Notes under the pieces: generated by a model
Seen by the model: only the letters and a program-made list of their open reading frames with translations
Database searches by the model: none
Told to the model about the DNA's origin: nothing
Translations under genes and position numbers: made by a program
Source of the DNA: Hepsetus odoe
Lineage: Eukaryota > Chordata > Actinopteri > Characiformes > Hepsetidae
Assembly: GCA_017165825.1 (NCBI GenBank)
Contig: CM029376.1
Span: forward strand, 23,578,164 to 23,642,163
Direction: 5' to 3'
Length of the DNA stretch: 64,000 bases
Part shown: one piece after another, positions 50,433-62,700 of the stretch
How the letters are laid out: the number at the start of each line of letters is the position of its first letter
How positions within the stretch are numbered: the stretch's first letter is position 1

Positions 50433-50625
50433 TATATATTATAACATATAACAATAATAACAATAATAAACAAGTAGTATAATGTTATGTTATGATGTTA
50501 TGTTGTGTTGTGGAGTCTTATTGCAGCAGGTAGGAATGACCTGCGGTAGCGTTCTTTCTTACACTGCGGGTGTAACAGTCTGCTGCTGAACGAGCTGCTC
50601 AGTGCTCACAGTACTTTTATCTGGA
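50059..50625. repeat. Unclassified interspersed repeat with internal AT-rich microsatellite
   Basis: Opens with (AGAGT)n and TTTTATTATCCCACGAATGG and closes with GCAGCAGGTAGGAATGACC and AGTCTGCTGCTGAACGAGC. Both ends resemble a repeat common in fish genomes. The middle (about 50.22-50.51 kb) is expanded ATA and AT tract. Confidence 0.45.
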
Positions 50626-51324
50626 GACAAAAAGTATGATGGCGGCAACTTTCCCCAGAGGATCAAGGTACTTTACACAGAAATAGGACTGAGCAGCAGT
50701 CATTAATCTCGTTTGTCTTTTGCTCCATCTCTTTTCAACCACACCTGATCTTATTATGTCCCAGAAGGTTCATATACTGTCCATAAATTTTCCTCATTTA
50801 ACCATTTGTTAAATAATACTGAACTTTGCAAAATGTTGTGTGATGTTGGTTAAACGACACTTTAGGGATTTATTTATAACTTATTTATAATTTATTTATA
50901 ACTGAGAAAGTCCTTCCAAATCAGATTTATTCAATTTGTCCAGCAAGAAAAATAATATGATGAGTGCAAAAAGAATTTAACTGGAAAATCACACAAAAAT
51001 GTTACTATTCTGGTTGATCCTTCAGCATGAGAGTTCTGCTCTCTCCACTCTGTTTTCCATAGTTTTTCCGTTTTTTTTAAATAAATGACATTCTGCCAAA
51101 GTTCACCATTAGCGCATAACCTTTTCCTGCATTCTTTGACACTGAGGTGCTGCATAGGTGTCTTCCCTGCTAAGAGTTATTCCCTTTCTAATACTACTAC
51201 CTTTTATAGAAGGTGATTGCACAAATTACAGCCTGTGTTATCAACTATGATGAATAAAGATGCAGAATTTAAAATGCAGCCACACATAAGCACAAAAATC
51301 ATACATGAGGAAATTGGTCAGGTT

Positions 51325-54300
51325 TTACTTTTCTCTAGCTGATTCTCTCAAGCTGACAACCATCCTGTATGGCTTGGGTGTGAGTGTGATTCCAAACACA
51401 GGAGTGAAGTCTGGTTCTCCTGCATCTTCAGGCCAGAAGAACTTGAACCGACGCAGCAGGGTGACCAAAATGAGGAAGAGCTCCATGCGAGCCAGACCTT
51501 CACCGAGACACACACGAGGCCCTGCATACACATAAAAACCCTTTTGTAATCTGTTCATTTGGATATTGTTTCTGGACTCCAGTTAAAAAGCGAAAATGCT
51601 TTTTTAATATAATAGCCACATTGTCAGGATCATTTACCAAGAAAATGCTTTGGTTGGGTTAACATGTTCCACTGACTTATGTCTAGAACAAAAGGACATT
51701 TTTCTCTGTATGGCTTCAAACTCTCACCAGCAGAAAAAGGCATGAAGGCCTCAGGCTTCTCAAATTGTCCCTCTTCATTCAGGAAGTTGGCTGGGTTAAA
51801 TTCATGGGGAAACTTCCACTGGCCTTCCTCACTCAGCACTGAGGACAGATTTGGGATGATGAGAGTTCCCTAAATGGCAGGGACAAACAAATAAAGACAC
51901 AAGCGTCAGAAAGACAATGTTATAAATAATTCATGAAATAGTACAGAAGAAATGCCAAACCTTCACCTTTGGGATCCTGTACCCCATCAGCTCAGTATCT
52001 TTTGTGGTGCAATGAAACACACTCAGTGGGACAATACTGGCAACGCGCTGAGTCTCATGAATAACAGCTTGTGTGAAGGGCATGCTGAGTCTGTCTTCGA
52101 AAGATGCATGACTTTTACCCTCCAGAGCCTCATCGATCTCCTGCCGACATCTCTCTGGAAAGGGCAGACAGAGGTCACATGACATTGTTGCTGTCAATAC
52201 AACAAACGATACAAGACTTCAAATAGCCAGCCAAATGACTATGTGCAAACCCTGAATGTCTGGATGTGTTGTGAGGTAGAGAAACGCTGCAAGGAGGGTG
52301 TTGGAGGTGGTATCAGTCCCAGCAAAATGTAGATCCAGAACATTCATTAAAAGCTGAGTCTCAGCAAAAGAAGAGCCACCACCTGTCTGTTGAAAACCAA
52401 ACATTTGAATGCAGCAGAGGTACGTCTAGAAGAAACAGTTATATAAGGTGGTGGAAACAGTACAATCACACACTCCACAATATCCTTCACTTCATACACA
52501 CCTTATCAATCTCATCCAGATAGCAGTCAACAAAGTTTTTAGGCTGCCCTGGCACCCTTGTAATCTTGTGCTTATTGATCATCTCTGCTGCCATTTGCTT
52601 CAGTTTCTCAGCATTTTTGAGAGCCTTCTTGAAGGGAAGAGGCAGGTTTCTCACCATAGGAAGTGTATCATATATCTTCAAGAAAATAGAACATGATAAA
52701 GAAGGTTTTAATTGCTGAATGATTTTTTCAACATTTTCACCAACTACTTGAAATATGAGTTACAGATTGCATGGACATTAAATGCATTTAGAGAGTTTTT
52801 AGGGCCCCTAGCTGTTGTTCTTGGGGTATATCTAATTTACTCAACTAAGCATGCATGTTAGAGCAGTAAAAAGTCATGAGGTCAAAGAGAAGGTCTATAG
52901 AAGGCAGAGACGGAATCTGTTAAGCCACAGATCTGGAGAATGGTGCTGAAAAAGTCTCCAGTTTTGAAGAACACAGTGGCCAACTTAAAAGGTTTTAAGG
53001 GCTGTTCACCCAACCAAACAGAGAAAGAAAAATGAAATGGGCTTCAGTTAAATAGGCATTTCAAATCTGAAGTTCACTAGAGATGTAGAGATCACTGGTG
53101 GAAATGGAATGACTTGTCAGAAGATGAAGCACTTCATCAAACAGATTGGCCAGGTGAAACCTAAACCTCTCAGGAGATGGTAAACTTTGATTGGAAATTA
53201 TGCATTACATCAGGAGGAAGCTTTACAGATATCATGTCTACAGTGAAGTTCAGTAGAGCATGCATCATCTATGGGTTGGGAAGCTTGATAGGACTGAAGA
53301 AAAGATAGAGAAAACCAGCATGTTCCAGCATGACAACAACCCAAAACACACAGTCAGAACAACTTCTGCTTTGGAGAAGGTCTGTAAATGTATTAGTGGT
53401 CCAGCTAGAGCCTGGAGGATTTGTCAAGAAAGCCTTTCCAACACACTTGACAGAACTTGAATGGTTCTACAGAGATGAATGAGAGAAGCTTCTCAAACAT
53501 GTGTGCCAAGTTTGAAGAATAGTATAGTAATTTTTTATCACTGATACATTTTACAGATTTAAAAATCCTGTTATGCACTGTATCCAAACATCAATAGAAA
53601 TTCCTTCTAATCTCCTCTCAGTTGCACATAGCCTTTCAAATGTGCATATGTCGGCATCTGTTTGGATATAAAGTGTATATTCAGTAGATACTGCAGTACA
53701 ATAAAAGCAGAAGCAAGTAAATATCTATGCCAGATTTAAAAAAGTACAATATCTGACCATTCCCCAGGTTCCATTAGCAATCTTCGCATTTTCAGTGAAG
53801 TAATGAACAAATTGCTTCAGGGTTTTGTCCTCGTAGTCAAAGCGAAAGCCAAATAGAACTTGGTAGATGATATTTGATGCAGCATCATGGAACATAGTCT
53901 GAGGATTCATGGAACCTCCTACAAAGAGATGATGCATGAAAATTATAAATCATAAGAAACACTACGCTGATAATGTTTAATTATGAAGGTTTATCATGTT
54001 ATTATTTTTTTTATATATATTTGCCCATTCACAGTTTGACCTTCTGCACTTTTCTCCAATCGTGCAACAAGATGTTCAATCTCTCCCAGAATCCTGTCCT
54101 CCATAGATTGCTTCCCCATGCCAAAGTTCCTCAGGGTCATGAGGGCAAAGCGCCGATGCTCCTTCCATCGTGGACCATAGTCAGCCATGATAACTCCTGT
54201 CATATTTACATATGTTCTCAAGATCGATAACATTCCTGTGCTGGCACACATAGACTGTAAACAATGAGCCCTGAATTTGTCCTCTCCATTTAACCCAGTA

Positions 54301-54992
54301 ACACCACTAGTGAACCCTAACCCAGGAGCAATGTGAGATAAGAGGTGAATACACCCAGTTTTTGACTTCCAGCATTTTACAATTTGACCTGTATCAGTGA
54401 TTACCCTGGGAAATCAATACCCAACCATTAAACATTGTGACTGCAATGTATAAAGTGGTATGGGAGACAATGCATTTCTATAAGTTAACTGGGAAAGCTG
54501 TAACTGTTTGAAGTACATTTTACCTTTCCCCTCTGTCGCATGGCTGACCAGGAGGTTTTGTGGACGTCCTGAAAAGTCTGCAGCTTTAGTCACCAAAGCC
54601 TCCTTAATAGCCTTACAACCAGTGAGAACAATGGCAGGTGTTCCTCCAATGTACAGGCTGAATACATTCCCATAGCGCTCAGCCAACTAAAAACATACAG
54701 AACAATAAGTAGAAGAAACCTTTTGTGCAAAGCCCCAGTTTTTAATGCTATACATATTTTAACTTTACACATTTTAATGCAAATTTTAAACCTGTGTCTT
54801 AACCAGCACTAAGAGAACATGATACTGTACCCTCTCAAAGTCTTTCAGAGGATTGGTGATGTTCAGATGAAACAAGTTCCCGAATATGGGCACCGGCCGG
54901 GGTCCAGGAGGGAATTTTTTGGGTCTCTGTGTGCTGAAGAAGAGGAAGAGGAGGCAAAAAAAGATCCAAACCAGGACTATAGAGGCCAACAT
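51325..54992 (-). CDS. Cytochrome P450 family 2 (CYP2X-like), copy 4, inverted
   Basis: Intact microsomal P450, 492 residues, transcribed opposite to copies 1-3. Exons: 54831-54992, 54524-54686, 54041-54196, 53758-53918, 52502-52675, 52251-52386, 51967-52154, 51728-51869 and 51325-51521. Motifs: anchor MLASIVLVWIFFCLLFLFF, hinge FPPGPRPVP, WKEHR, I-helix AGTDTT (294-299), ExxR as ETQR (351-354), and heme loop FSAGPRVCLG with Cys432. It ends in TAA after AREK, where copies 1-3 end REM and TAG. Exon 3 is three bases longer than in the other copies because the usual donor is lost and a GT slightly downstream is used (GCAGAAG|GTCAAA), adding one Glu. The exon 4 donor is weak (ATG|GTCAGA). Exons 5-9 are more diverged from copies 1-3 than exons 1-4. 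A Tc1 relic lies in intron 4. Confidence 0.9.
52865..53590 (+). mobile_element. Tc1-like relic in intron 4 of CYP2 copy 4
   Basis: Decayed plus-strand transposase pieces include FQHDNNPKHTV (about 53320-53360), which is the DDE-region motif of Tc1 elements, and a broken C-terminal part. Clear terminal repeats were not found, so the limits are approximate. Confidence 0.65.
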
Positions 54993-55299
54993 GTTGGCTG
55001 CTCTTCTGCTTAACTCTGCTCTGTCCTACAGCTGGGCAGTTTCTGATCATGTTTGCTGTTCCGCCCACTCAGCACTTCTATGCTAGCAGTCCTCCAGTGT
55101 TACACATACATGAAGAATAATGTCAGATAAAACCATGTGTGTTATCTTTGTTTTAAATTCTGCTGCATGTGGGTTTGCTGGCAGAAAGATTCTTATGTTT
55201 AGTCAATATTTCTGTACCATTTATACCAAGCAACTACACTTCAACTTGGAAAACATAATGCTTCTCTCTTAATTCACATATTCATCAATTTATGATGAG

Positions 55300-55610
55300 G
55301 TCTGTCATCTTACTGCCAGAAGGTTTTGGGTTTGATTCCCAGCAAAGGGGTCTGGATCCTTTTTATATGGAGCATGTTTCTCTTTGTCTTTCACTGGCTG
55401 TTTTGTAGTGACATGCACATCTGGTGAGCTGGAGATGCTGAATTGCTGCTGGCTGTGACTGTGCAGTGTCTAAGAAAAAGCATCTGATACAATGAAAGGA
55501 TGTCTTCTCTTCGGTGGTACTTAAGCACAAATATTGAATTTAAGTTTAAATGTGCAGTTCAGAAGTACTGCAATGGACTGGCAACCTGTCCAGGGTGCGT
55601 TTCTAATCAC
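55300..55610 (+). repeat. Diverged repeat family C fragments
   Basis: Words GGTTTGATTCCCAGCAAAGG, GCATGTTTCTCTTTG and, further on, GGACTGGCAACCTGTCCAGG follow the order of family C with internal losses. They lie between P450 copies 4 and 5. Confidence 0.5.
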
Positions 55611-55721
55611 ACAGCAATTTGCTGTAATTTACATTCTAGGAAACATTATGTAATTCCATTGTTCACTTTTATCTGCAGCGTTCATAGTCAAAGTTCAAAG
55701 TTTGTCTCTGTCTCTGTCTCC

Positions 55722-57764
55722 ATAAACAGGAGTGAAGTCTGGTTCTCCTGCATCTTCAGGCCAGAAGAACTTGAACTGACACAGCAGGGTGACCAAGATG
55801 AAGAAGAGCTCCTTGCCAGTCAGACCTTCCCCAAGACACATACGAGGCCCTACACACAGAAAGTCCATCAGTAACCTTTTCAGGAAAGTTATTTTTTGTT
55901 GGGTGTGTTGTTTCTGCTTTATTCAAGAAGAAATGCGGTTTTCAGATCAAGATCAGTCACGTTTTCTGTCTCACCAGCAGAAAAGGGCATGAAGGCCTCT
56001 GGCTTCTGAAACTGTCCCTGATCATTCAGGACGTTGTCTGGGTTGAACTCATGAGGAAACTTCCACTGTCCCTCCTCCTTCAGCACAGATTTGTTATGAT
56101 GGTTGTGCCCTGAATTAAAATGAAAAAATTTAATAGAAAGAAGCAAAAAAAAAGGTTTCTGGAAAAAATCTGCACTTAGTAAAAGAAGAACCTTTGGGAT
56201 GCTGTAGCCCATCAGTTCAGTACTGTTGGTGGTGCAGTGGAACAAACTCAGAGGGACAGTTTTGCTGAGACTCTTGAATGACAGCCTGAGTATATAACAT
56301 CTTGTGTCTGTCCACAAAGGATGCATGAACTTTACCTTCCAAAACATCATCGGCCTCCTGGTGGCATCTCTCTAAACATGAGGAAGTGGTATTTTAAAGT
56401 TTGTCAAATGTGCTTTGTGCAAAATGCAAAGTTTACACACCAAAGAAGTCTTGCCTAATCCACTACTTTGGAGTAAACTGTACATATTGGATTGTATGCT
56501 GACCTGATTTAAATACATTATAAAGTGGTATAAATAACTATATTATCAGTGTTTTGCATCTCAAATGTGTGAAACATGTTTTTGTTTCTGCTTAAAGAAG
56601 ATTAAAATGATTAAAAGTAATGTGGAAACACTACCTGCACTTTTCTCCATTCGTGCAACAAGATGTTCAGTCTCTGCCAGAATCCTGTTCTCCACAGACT
56701 GCTTCCCCATGCCAAAGTTGGACCATAGTCAAGAAAAACAATACCTGCCATGTTCACAAATTTTCATTTTCAAGTTTAGGACTATTAAATCTTTAACCAC
56801 TCACGATTACTATTTATGTAACATAGTTAAAAAATGGCGCCTGAACACTAATAAGAAAGATATCAATCACCTAGAAAAAGATAACAAGTGATTTTGTTAG
56901 ATATTAATCTTTTTTAGATAAATGCTCATTGACTTTTAACTTTATTCATTTATTTTATTGGTTGAACTCTTAATTGTTTCTCTGCTTAGTCCCTTTGTTT
57001 CTTAAGTCTCATAAACTTCACTGTTATTGGTTTTTCTTATGCAGTCCAATTAAAAGTTAAAGTGCCAAAAATGAAACTTTGTGGCTTTTTAAAGTACCAT
57101 AATATAAATGTTGGGGTATCTTTAGAATTATATAATATAGATAAATATAATAGTCAACTGCTAAGTTTTAAGAATTCAGAGAAGGATTGGCCCCTTTTTG
57201 GAGTCATTCCCAAAGTTCTTAGGAAGCTTTTCTGGCCCTCAGTGCATTTCAATAAAATAGAATTCAATAACGTTGCTTAATTCTTAGAATTCTTCGCTGT
57301 ATTTATTTATAACTTCACCTTTCCCCTCCGCTGTGTCACTGACCAGGAGGTTTTGTTGACGTCCTAAAAAGTCTGCAGATTTAATCACCAGAGCTTCCTT
57401 CAGAGCCTCCAGACCAGTGAGAAAGACGGCTGGTCTTCCTCCAATGTACAGGATGTAAATATAAAAAAGACAACGCATCCAGCAGAAAACCAGGACTTTA
57501 TACATGAAATTAAATCAGAAACATGAGGCAAGCCAACCACTCAGATCTGAATGGTTAAAACACTGCATTTAACTGGTTTCAGTAGGTACTGCATTATTGT
57601 ACCCTCTGAAAATCTTTCAAAGGGTTGATGATATTCAGCTGAAACAAGTTCCCAAATATGGCCGCAGGACAGGGTCCAGGGGGAAAGTTCTTGGGCCTCT
57701 GGATCCAGATGAAGAGGAAGAGGAGGCAAAAGAAGATCCAAACAAGCAGAAAAGTGCTCAGCAT
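55722..57764 (-). pseudogene. Cytochrome P450 family 2 copy 5, decayed
   Basis: Exon 1 (57603-57764, MLSTFLLVWIFFCLLFLF, hinge FPPGPCPAA) is open. The exon 2 remnant (ending 57319 before GTGAAG) has lost its 5' acceptor and the ERYGN segment. Exon 3 (56635-56744) is 110 instead of 153 bases; a 43-base deletion removes the WKEHR heme-propionate motif. Exons 4, 5 and 6 are gone: only 263 bases separate exon 3 from exon 7. Exon 7 (56192-56371) lacks 8 bases and loses the Arg of ExxR. Exon 8 (55975-56109) lacks 7 bases. Exon 9 (from 55849) stops short after PVYG. The three indels all shift the frame. The order and splice motifs still follow the cluster plan, so this was once a gene like copy 4, in the same orientation. 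Confidence 0.93.
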
Positions 57765-58584
57765 GGTGACTGTTAAACTGCTGCTCTCTGCCCTATTTAT
57801 TGACAAGTTTCAGCCTTCCAGACTCCTCCCCTTAGCAGGCATTTAAATCAGTTTGTGGTGTTTACACTAGATAATGGTATAGTTAGAGATGCCCTCACCA
57901 GAATAATGATCTTGGTCATTTTCCAGTTATACCATTGCATAAAGAGTTAATAAAGCTCAGTAGGTGGTAGAAATGTTTCTAGAAATGTGTGAGCATGATA
58001 TCCACAGTGGATATTTATGATATATATTTGTGATATATGAAGGACTACTTGTCTATGTTCTGCTGTTAGGATGACAAGCTTGTTATATAACATTTCTGAT
58101 TTTACACTACCAGACAAAGATTACTTCTGCTTTGAACTGATTTTCAGAAGCACCAAGGCACAAACTCGGCTTATTCTGGAAAACGATTGTGTAATTGGGT
58201 TATGCAACCACATTAGAGCAGAAGGCTGCACAACATAAGAATAAATAAACTCAGTATTTCATGCATGACATGACATGCTCTGTGAGCAGTGGTTGCAAAA
58301 CCACTTACACTGTGATGAATTCATTCATTTAAAAGCACAGCATGTGTGCTGGACAGGTTGGAGTGAAGATCACAGTGTTTAAATGAGACCAAGATAATCA
58401 TGAAATTACATCATAATTACATAATCACATCTTTTCCTGGGATTACGACCACTGCCAGTACAGCATCAGAGGGGTTGATTATTATATATTACACTACATG
58501 TCTAAGATGATTCTGTGGCAACAATCATCAGAAGACTTTATTAGAAGACCACTTAGTCACCTCATGTTGGCCATCCTGCCTTGA

Positions 58585-58691
58585 TTTCAGTTCTTCTGGT
58601 CTGAAACCAACCACACAGACTTCACTCTGATTGGATTCTGACACCCAGGCCTTATGGGATGAGAGTGATACTGAAAGAGGCAAAGTGAAAG
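58585..58691 (+). pseudogene. Orphan CYP2 exon 9 relic
   Basis: The plus-strand words TTCTTCTGGTCTGAA, ACAGACTTCACTC and GACACCCAGGCCTTATGGGA, then GAGAGTGATACTGAAAGAG, match the end of exon 9 (FKFFWPEDAGEPDFTPVYG and KPYRM...LRE) in order, with small indels and in-frame stops. The heme loop and all other exons are absent. It marks the right end of the P450 cluster and lies in plus orientation, opposite to copies 4 and 5. Confidence 0.75.
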
Positions 58692-58738
58692 TTGTGAGAC
58701 AACAGGGTAATAACCTTACACAGTTCTATTCTATGTGT

Positions 58739-58972
58739 GGGGCAGTAGTGGCCTAGTGGTTAGGGAGTTGGCCACAGGATTGGAAGATTGTGGGTTCAAA
58801 CCCCATTACCAGTAGGTTGCCCTTAGGTACCCTCGGGCAAGGTACTGTCCCTGTCACTGCTCCCTGGGTACTTTCATAGCTGCCTACTGCTGCACGGTGT
58901 TTGCATGGGTCCAGTTTCGTTGTTGTGGTGGTTGTGGTGTACCTTGCAATGACAAGAATAGTCACTTTCACT
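58739..58972 (+). repeat. SINE family A copy
   Basis: Forward full-length copy, head GGGGCAGTAGTGGCCTAG, directly after the P450 exon 9 relic. Confidence 0.85.
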
Positions 58973-59499
58973 TGTAAGTGACTCAGCAGCTCTTAAGCAT
59001 CCTGCTCAAGATTACAGACTATGAGTCCCTCCTAATGGCTTCTATCACGCTTTATACTCTGGTGCCTAATTTACAGATATGTTTGTTTTTAAACATGTTT
59101 TAGTGTGTCTGTGCTGTAAAAGTACTATATAAAAGTACTATAAAATGTAATACTATTTATTGAATTGAAATTAATTTTAAAAAAGTTTTTTTTTTTTTTA
59201 CATTACTTTCTGTTTAAAAATGTATAATGTTAAAATAATCTCCCAGGCCAAGAGACTCTCATGTTTTTCTCACGTTACCTAGTTTCTTTACGTATTTACA
59301 TTCATTTTTATATTAAAATCTAGGTAATTTCATATCAGCGTAAATTCTGACCACCCATGTAAATACAAATTTTATTGTTTTTTGTTAAGGCATTTCATTA
59401 ATCACAATTAATTAATGTAATCACAAGCATGTTGCTATTAAGCAGCTTATTAAATGAAAAGAAAACCTCAAAAATAATGTATTTTAATAATAAATAAAA

Positions 59500-59747
59500 C
59501 AAGACGAACATATAGGTTTCTTTCTTGCGTTCTTTGGGGACTTTTATTTTGAAATGACAGTGAGCGCTGTGAAGAGAAACGTCAAAAACCTGCGCCTTGG
59601 GAAACTCACGTGTTGGTAGACTTTTTGCAGAGGCTCGTTTTTATTAACTAATATTTTTGAATGATGATTTATAAAAACGGGACTATATTCTCACATCAGT
59701 GTTGCATTTGCTCGTGACAAGCTCCAGTACATTCCTCTGCTGAACAA
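59500..59747 (+). promoter_or_regulatory. Presumed SETD6 promoter and 5' UTR
   Basis: Sequence directly upstream of the SETD6 ATG, less AT-rich than its left flank (GCGCTGTGAAG; CCTGCGCCTTGGGAAACTC). No TATA box is evident and the start site cannot be placed. Confidence 0.35.
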
Positions 59748-62700
59748 ATGGCCACAGAAGCGAAGCGAGCGAAGGTAAAAGGACAGTTTTGGGATTTAAA
59801 GTCGAGCTTATTTCACGGACTAAATAATCAGTCAGTCACGCGTTTATCTTTTGATTTTTGATTTATCATCAATCTGACCTTTTCATAAATGCAAGGTTTA
59901 CATTGAAAAGGATTTTCACAGAGCACTTTCTTTCAGAGGGAGGATGGGAGCCTGCAGGACTATGAGGATGAGCTTCTGAAAAGCTTCTTACTGTGGTGTG
60001 ATCAAGTACATCTGACTCTCAGCAACAAGGCAAGTGAAGTCTTCACTCACAGCAGTAGGGTTTACCCAGTGATCACATACTGAAGTTTAAGATTTTAGTA
60101 TATATACTAAAAGATGGATAGGCAAATAGATATAGATAAGTGGGTGGTGAAAGTGACTGTTATTGTGAGTACACGGCACAGCCTCAGGGCAACCTACTGG
60201 TATGGGATTTGAACCCATGACAGTCTGATCCTGGGGCCTAGTCCACCACTAGACCACCGCTGCCCTGGTTAGGGTGGTTAAAGATGGGCAAATGGGTGTT
60301 AGGATGTATTTGATTGCTCAAAGAACCTTTTTATAAAGTGAAAGTGACTATTCTTTCACTTTATGAAAAGGTTCTTTGAGGAATTGAGGCTCTTTGAGCT
60401 ATTGAAAGCACCCAGGGAGCAGTGATAGGTATGGTACCTTGCTCAAGAGTACCTCAGGGTAACCTATTGGTCTGGGATTCAAACCCATGGCCTTCTGATC
60501 CTGGAGCCTAGTCTCTAAACACTAGACCACTGCTGCCCTGGTTTTGCATCGTTTTGCAAAGGGTTCCATCAAGCAAAAAAGAACCTTATTTTCTGAGTGT
60601 GACCTTTATTAGTCATGGTTGTGCAAATTGGGCCCAAAAGTATTCAAAGTGTGCCCTATATTATTCTAAAAGAATAAATGGAGTTACACAGACTGCACAG
60701 GTGCGCTTGTACAGAGCAGCAAGCTTATTCTGCATCTCGGGTGAGCTTCTGAAAATCTACTATGAGGCTTTAACCTTGAACTTCTGCTTCAGGTCTACGT
60801 AAGCAAAGAAGGGACGGTAGCAGAGTATGGCTTACTGGCTAAAGATGACATAGAGCAAGGTCACGTCCTCTTCTCCATCCCCAGAACTGCCCTCCTGCAT
60901 CAAGGAACTTCCAAAACTAAGAAGGTCCTTGAAGAAGGTAAGCCAGTGGACTCACTCTTGTTGATTTATGGTTGGCATAGATGGGCTGCTTGAATTCTGA
61001 GCATGTAGCACTTTGCAGGAGAAGGTCGTTTGAGGAGCTCCTCAGGCTGGGTTCCGCTCCTCCTTGCACTGATGTATGAGTACACTTCTCCAGAGTCACA
61101 CTGGAGGCCCTACCTGTCCCTTTGGCCTGACTTTAGGAAGCTTGACCATCCCATGTTTTGGTAAGGGCCTTTCATGTCTAAGTAATAATAACTTCAGTAC
61201 TTCAGTACTAACTTCATAACTCAGTAATAATAACTTCAAAACCTACATGCTGCATTTCAAAAGTTTACCTCCGCTTTTGGCTCAACTCCAAAAATGATCA
61301 ACACTTGACCATCTCAGAATAGAACCATTTTGTAACAGTTTGTTTATTCCTGGGCAAATATATAATTTATTTTTTAATTTAGTAATGAATAGGGCGGCAC
61401 GGCGGTGCAGTGGGTAGCGCTGTCACCTCACAGCCTGGACAAAAGCAGTTATTATCCGAGTCAGAATTACCGGATGATTATTGGCTCGACCCTTGGTTTG
61501 GTCCAATGTTCTTGTCAAGTCTGTTGTAACAGCTGAAACCCATCCAGTCCATTTGTGTTTTGCAGGTCCAAAAAGGAAAGAGAAAGGCTCTTAAAGGGGA
61601 CAGGTGTCCCCGAAGCAGTGGACACAGACTTGAGCAACATCCAGAAGGAATATAATGATACAGTTTTGCCCTTCATGCGCTCATACCCAGAGGTGTGGAA
61701 TCCTGAGCAGCACACGCTAGAGCTCTATCAGAGTTTGGTAGCTTTCGTCATGGCCTACAGGTGAGCCAGAGTTATGGCCGAACCCGTTCAGGACATGCTG
61801 GAATTTAAGAACAGACAATGGTGCTGTGCAACAGTTGGCAGCTGGAAAGAAAATAACATTTTTAAACATTTTAACAGTGACATTAGCCTGTCTTTTGTAT
61901 ATTTATCGAATATTTGAGAGGTACTTGATCTTGGATCTGTGCTCTTAAAAAGAATTGAAGCAGCAAGGCCGGTTCATTTGTTTTGGGTTCAGGATGAAAA
62001 TGAGAGAGATCAGATTTCCAGCTTTTATTTTCTTGGTAATTACATCTAAATATTTAAAATTACATAGAACATAGCACCTTTAGTGTCTGATCACCCAGGA
62101 TTTTAATTGAGCTGTACATGCTGATTGTGTTCCTTAACGTCTTCTGCAGCCATTCTCCCATCCCAATCCAGTTCCTTTCTTTCTTTAGTTTCCAGGAGCC
62201 TGCTGAGGAAGATGAGGAGGAGGAGGAGGAGGATGATGAAGTACCCAATCCTCCTATGATGGTGCCAATGGCAGACATGCTGAACCATGTGTCCAACCAC
62301 AATGCAAATCTTGAGTACACACCTGTAAGCCTCATTTACATACGTAGATCATCAGCATGCTCTGAAATATTCCTAAACAATGTTCGCTTTGACCCTTCTT
62401 AACATGAGTTTCGTTAAACATGCAGGTTTAAATATTTTAACATCAGCCCAGAGGCCGGCTTATCCTTATCCCCCGTTTTCAGGACTGCCTTAAGATGGTA
62501 GCTGTGAGGCACATCAGGAAGGGCGAGGAGATCTTCAACACCTACGGTCAGATGGCCAACTGGCAGCTCCTGCACATGTACGGCTTCACGGAGCCCTTTC
62601 CCACCAACAGCAACGAAACAGCAGACGTCCAGATGTACACTGTGTACAAAGCAGCTGTGCAAGGTTTCGTTTTTAGCATTCACATACATTCACCGCCGCA

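Larger units (their letters stand above)
47440..51324. other. Spacer between convergent P450 copies 3 and 4
   Basis: No gene is seen. It holds duplicated P450-upstream-like sequence (48.27-48.55 and 49.7-49.98 kb), a SINE A, a SINE B, long ATT/GTT microsatellites and an unclassified repeat (50.06-50.62 kb). Confidence 0.6.
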
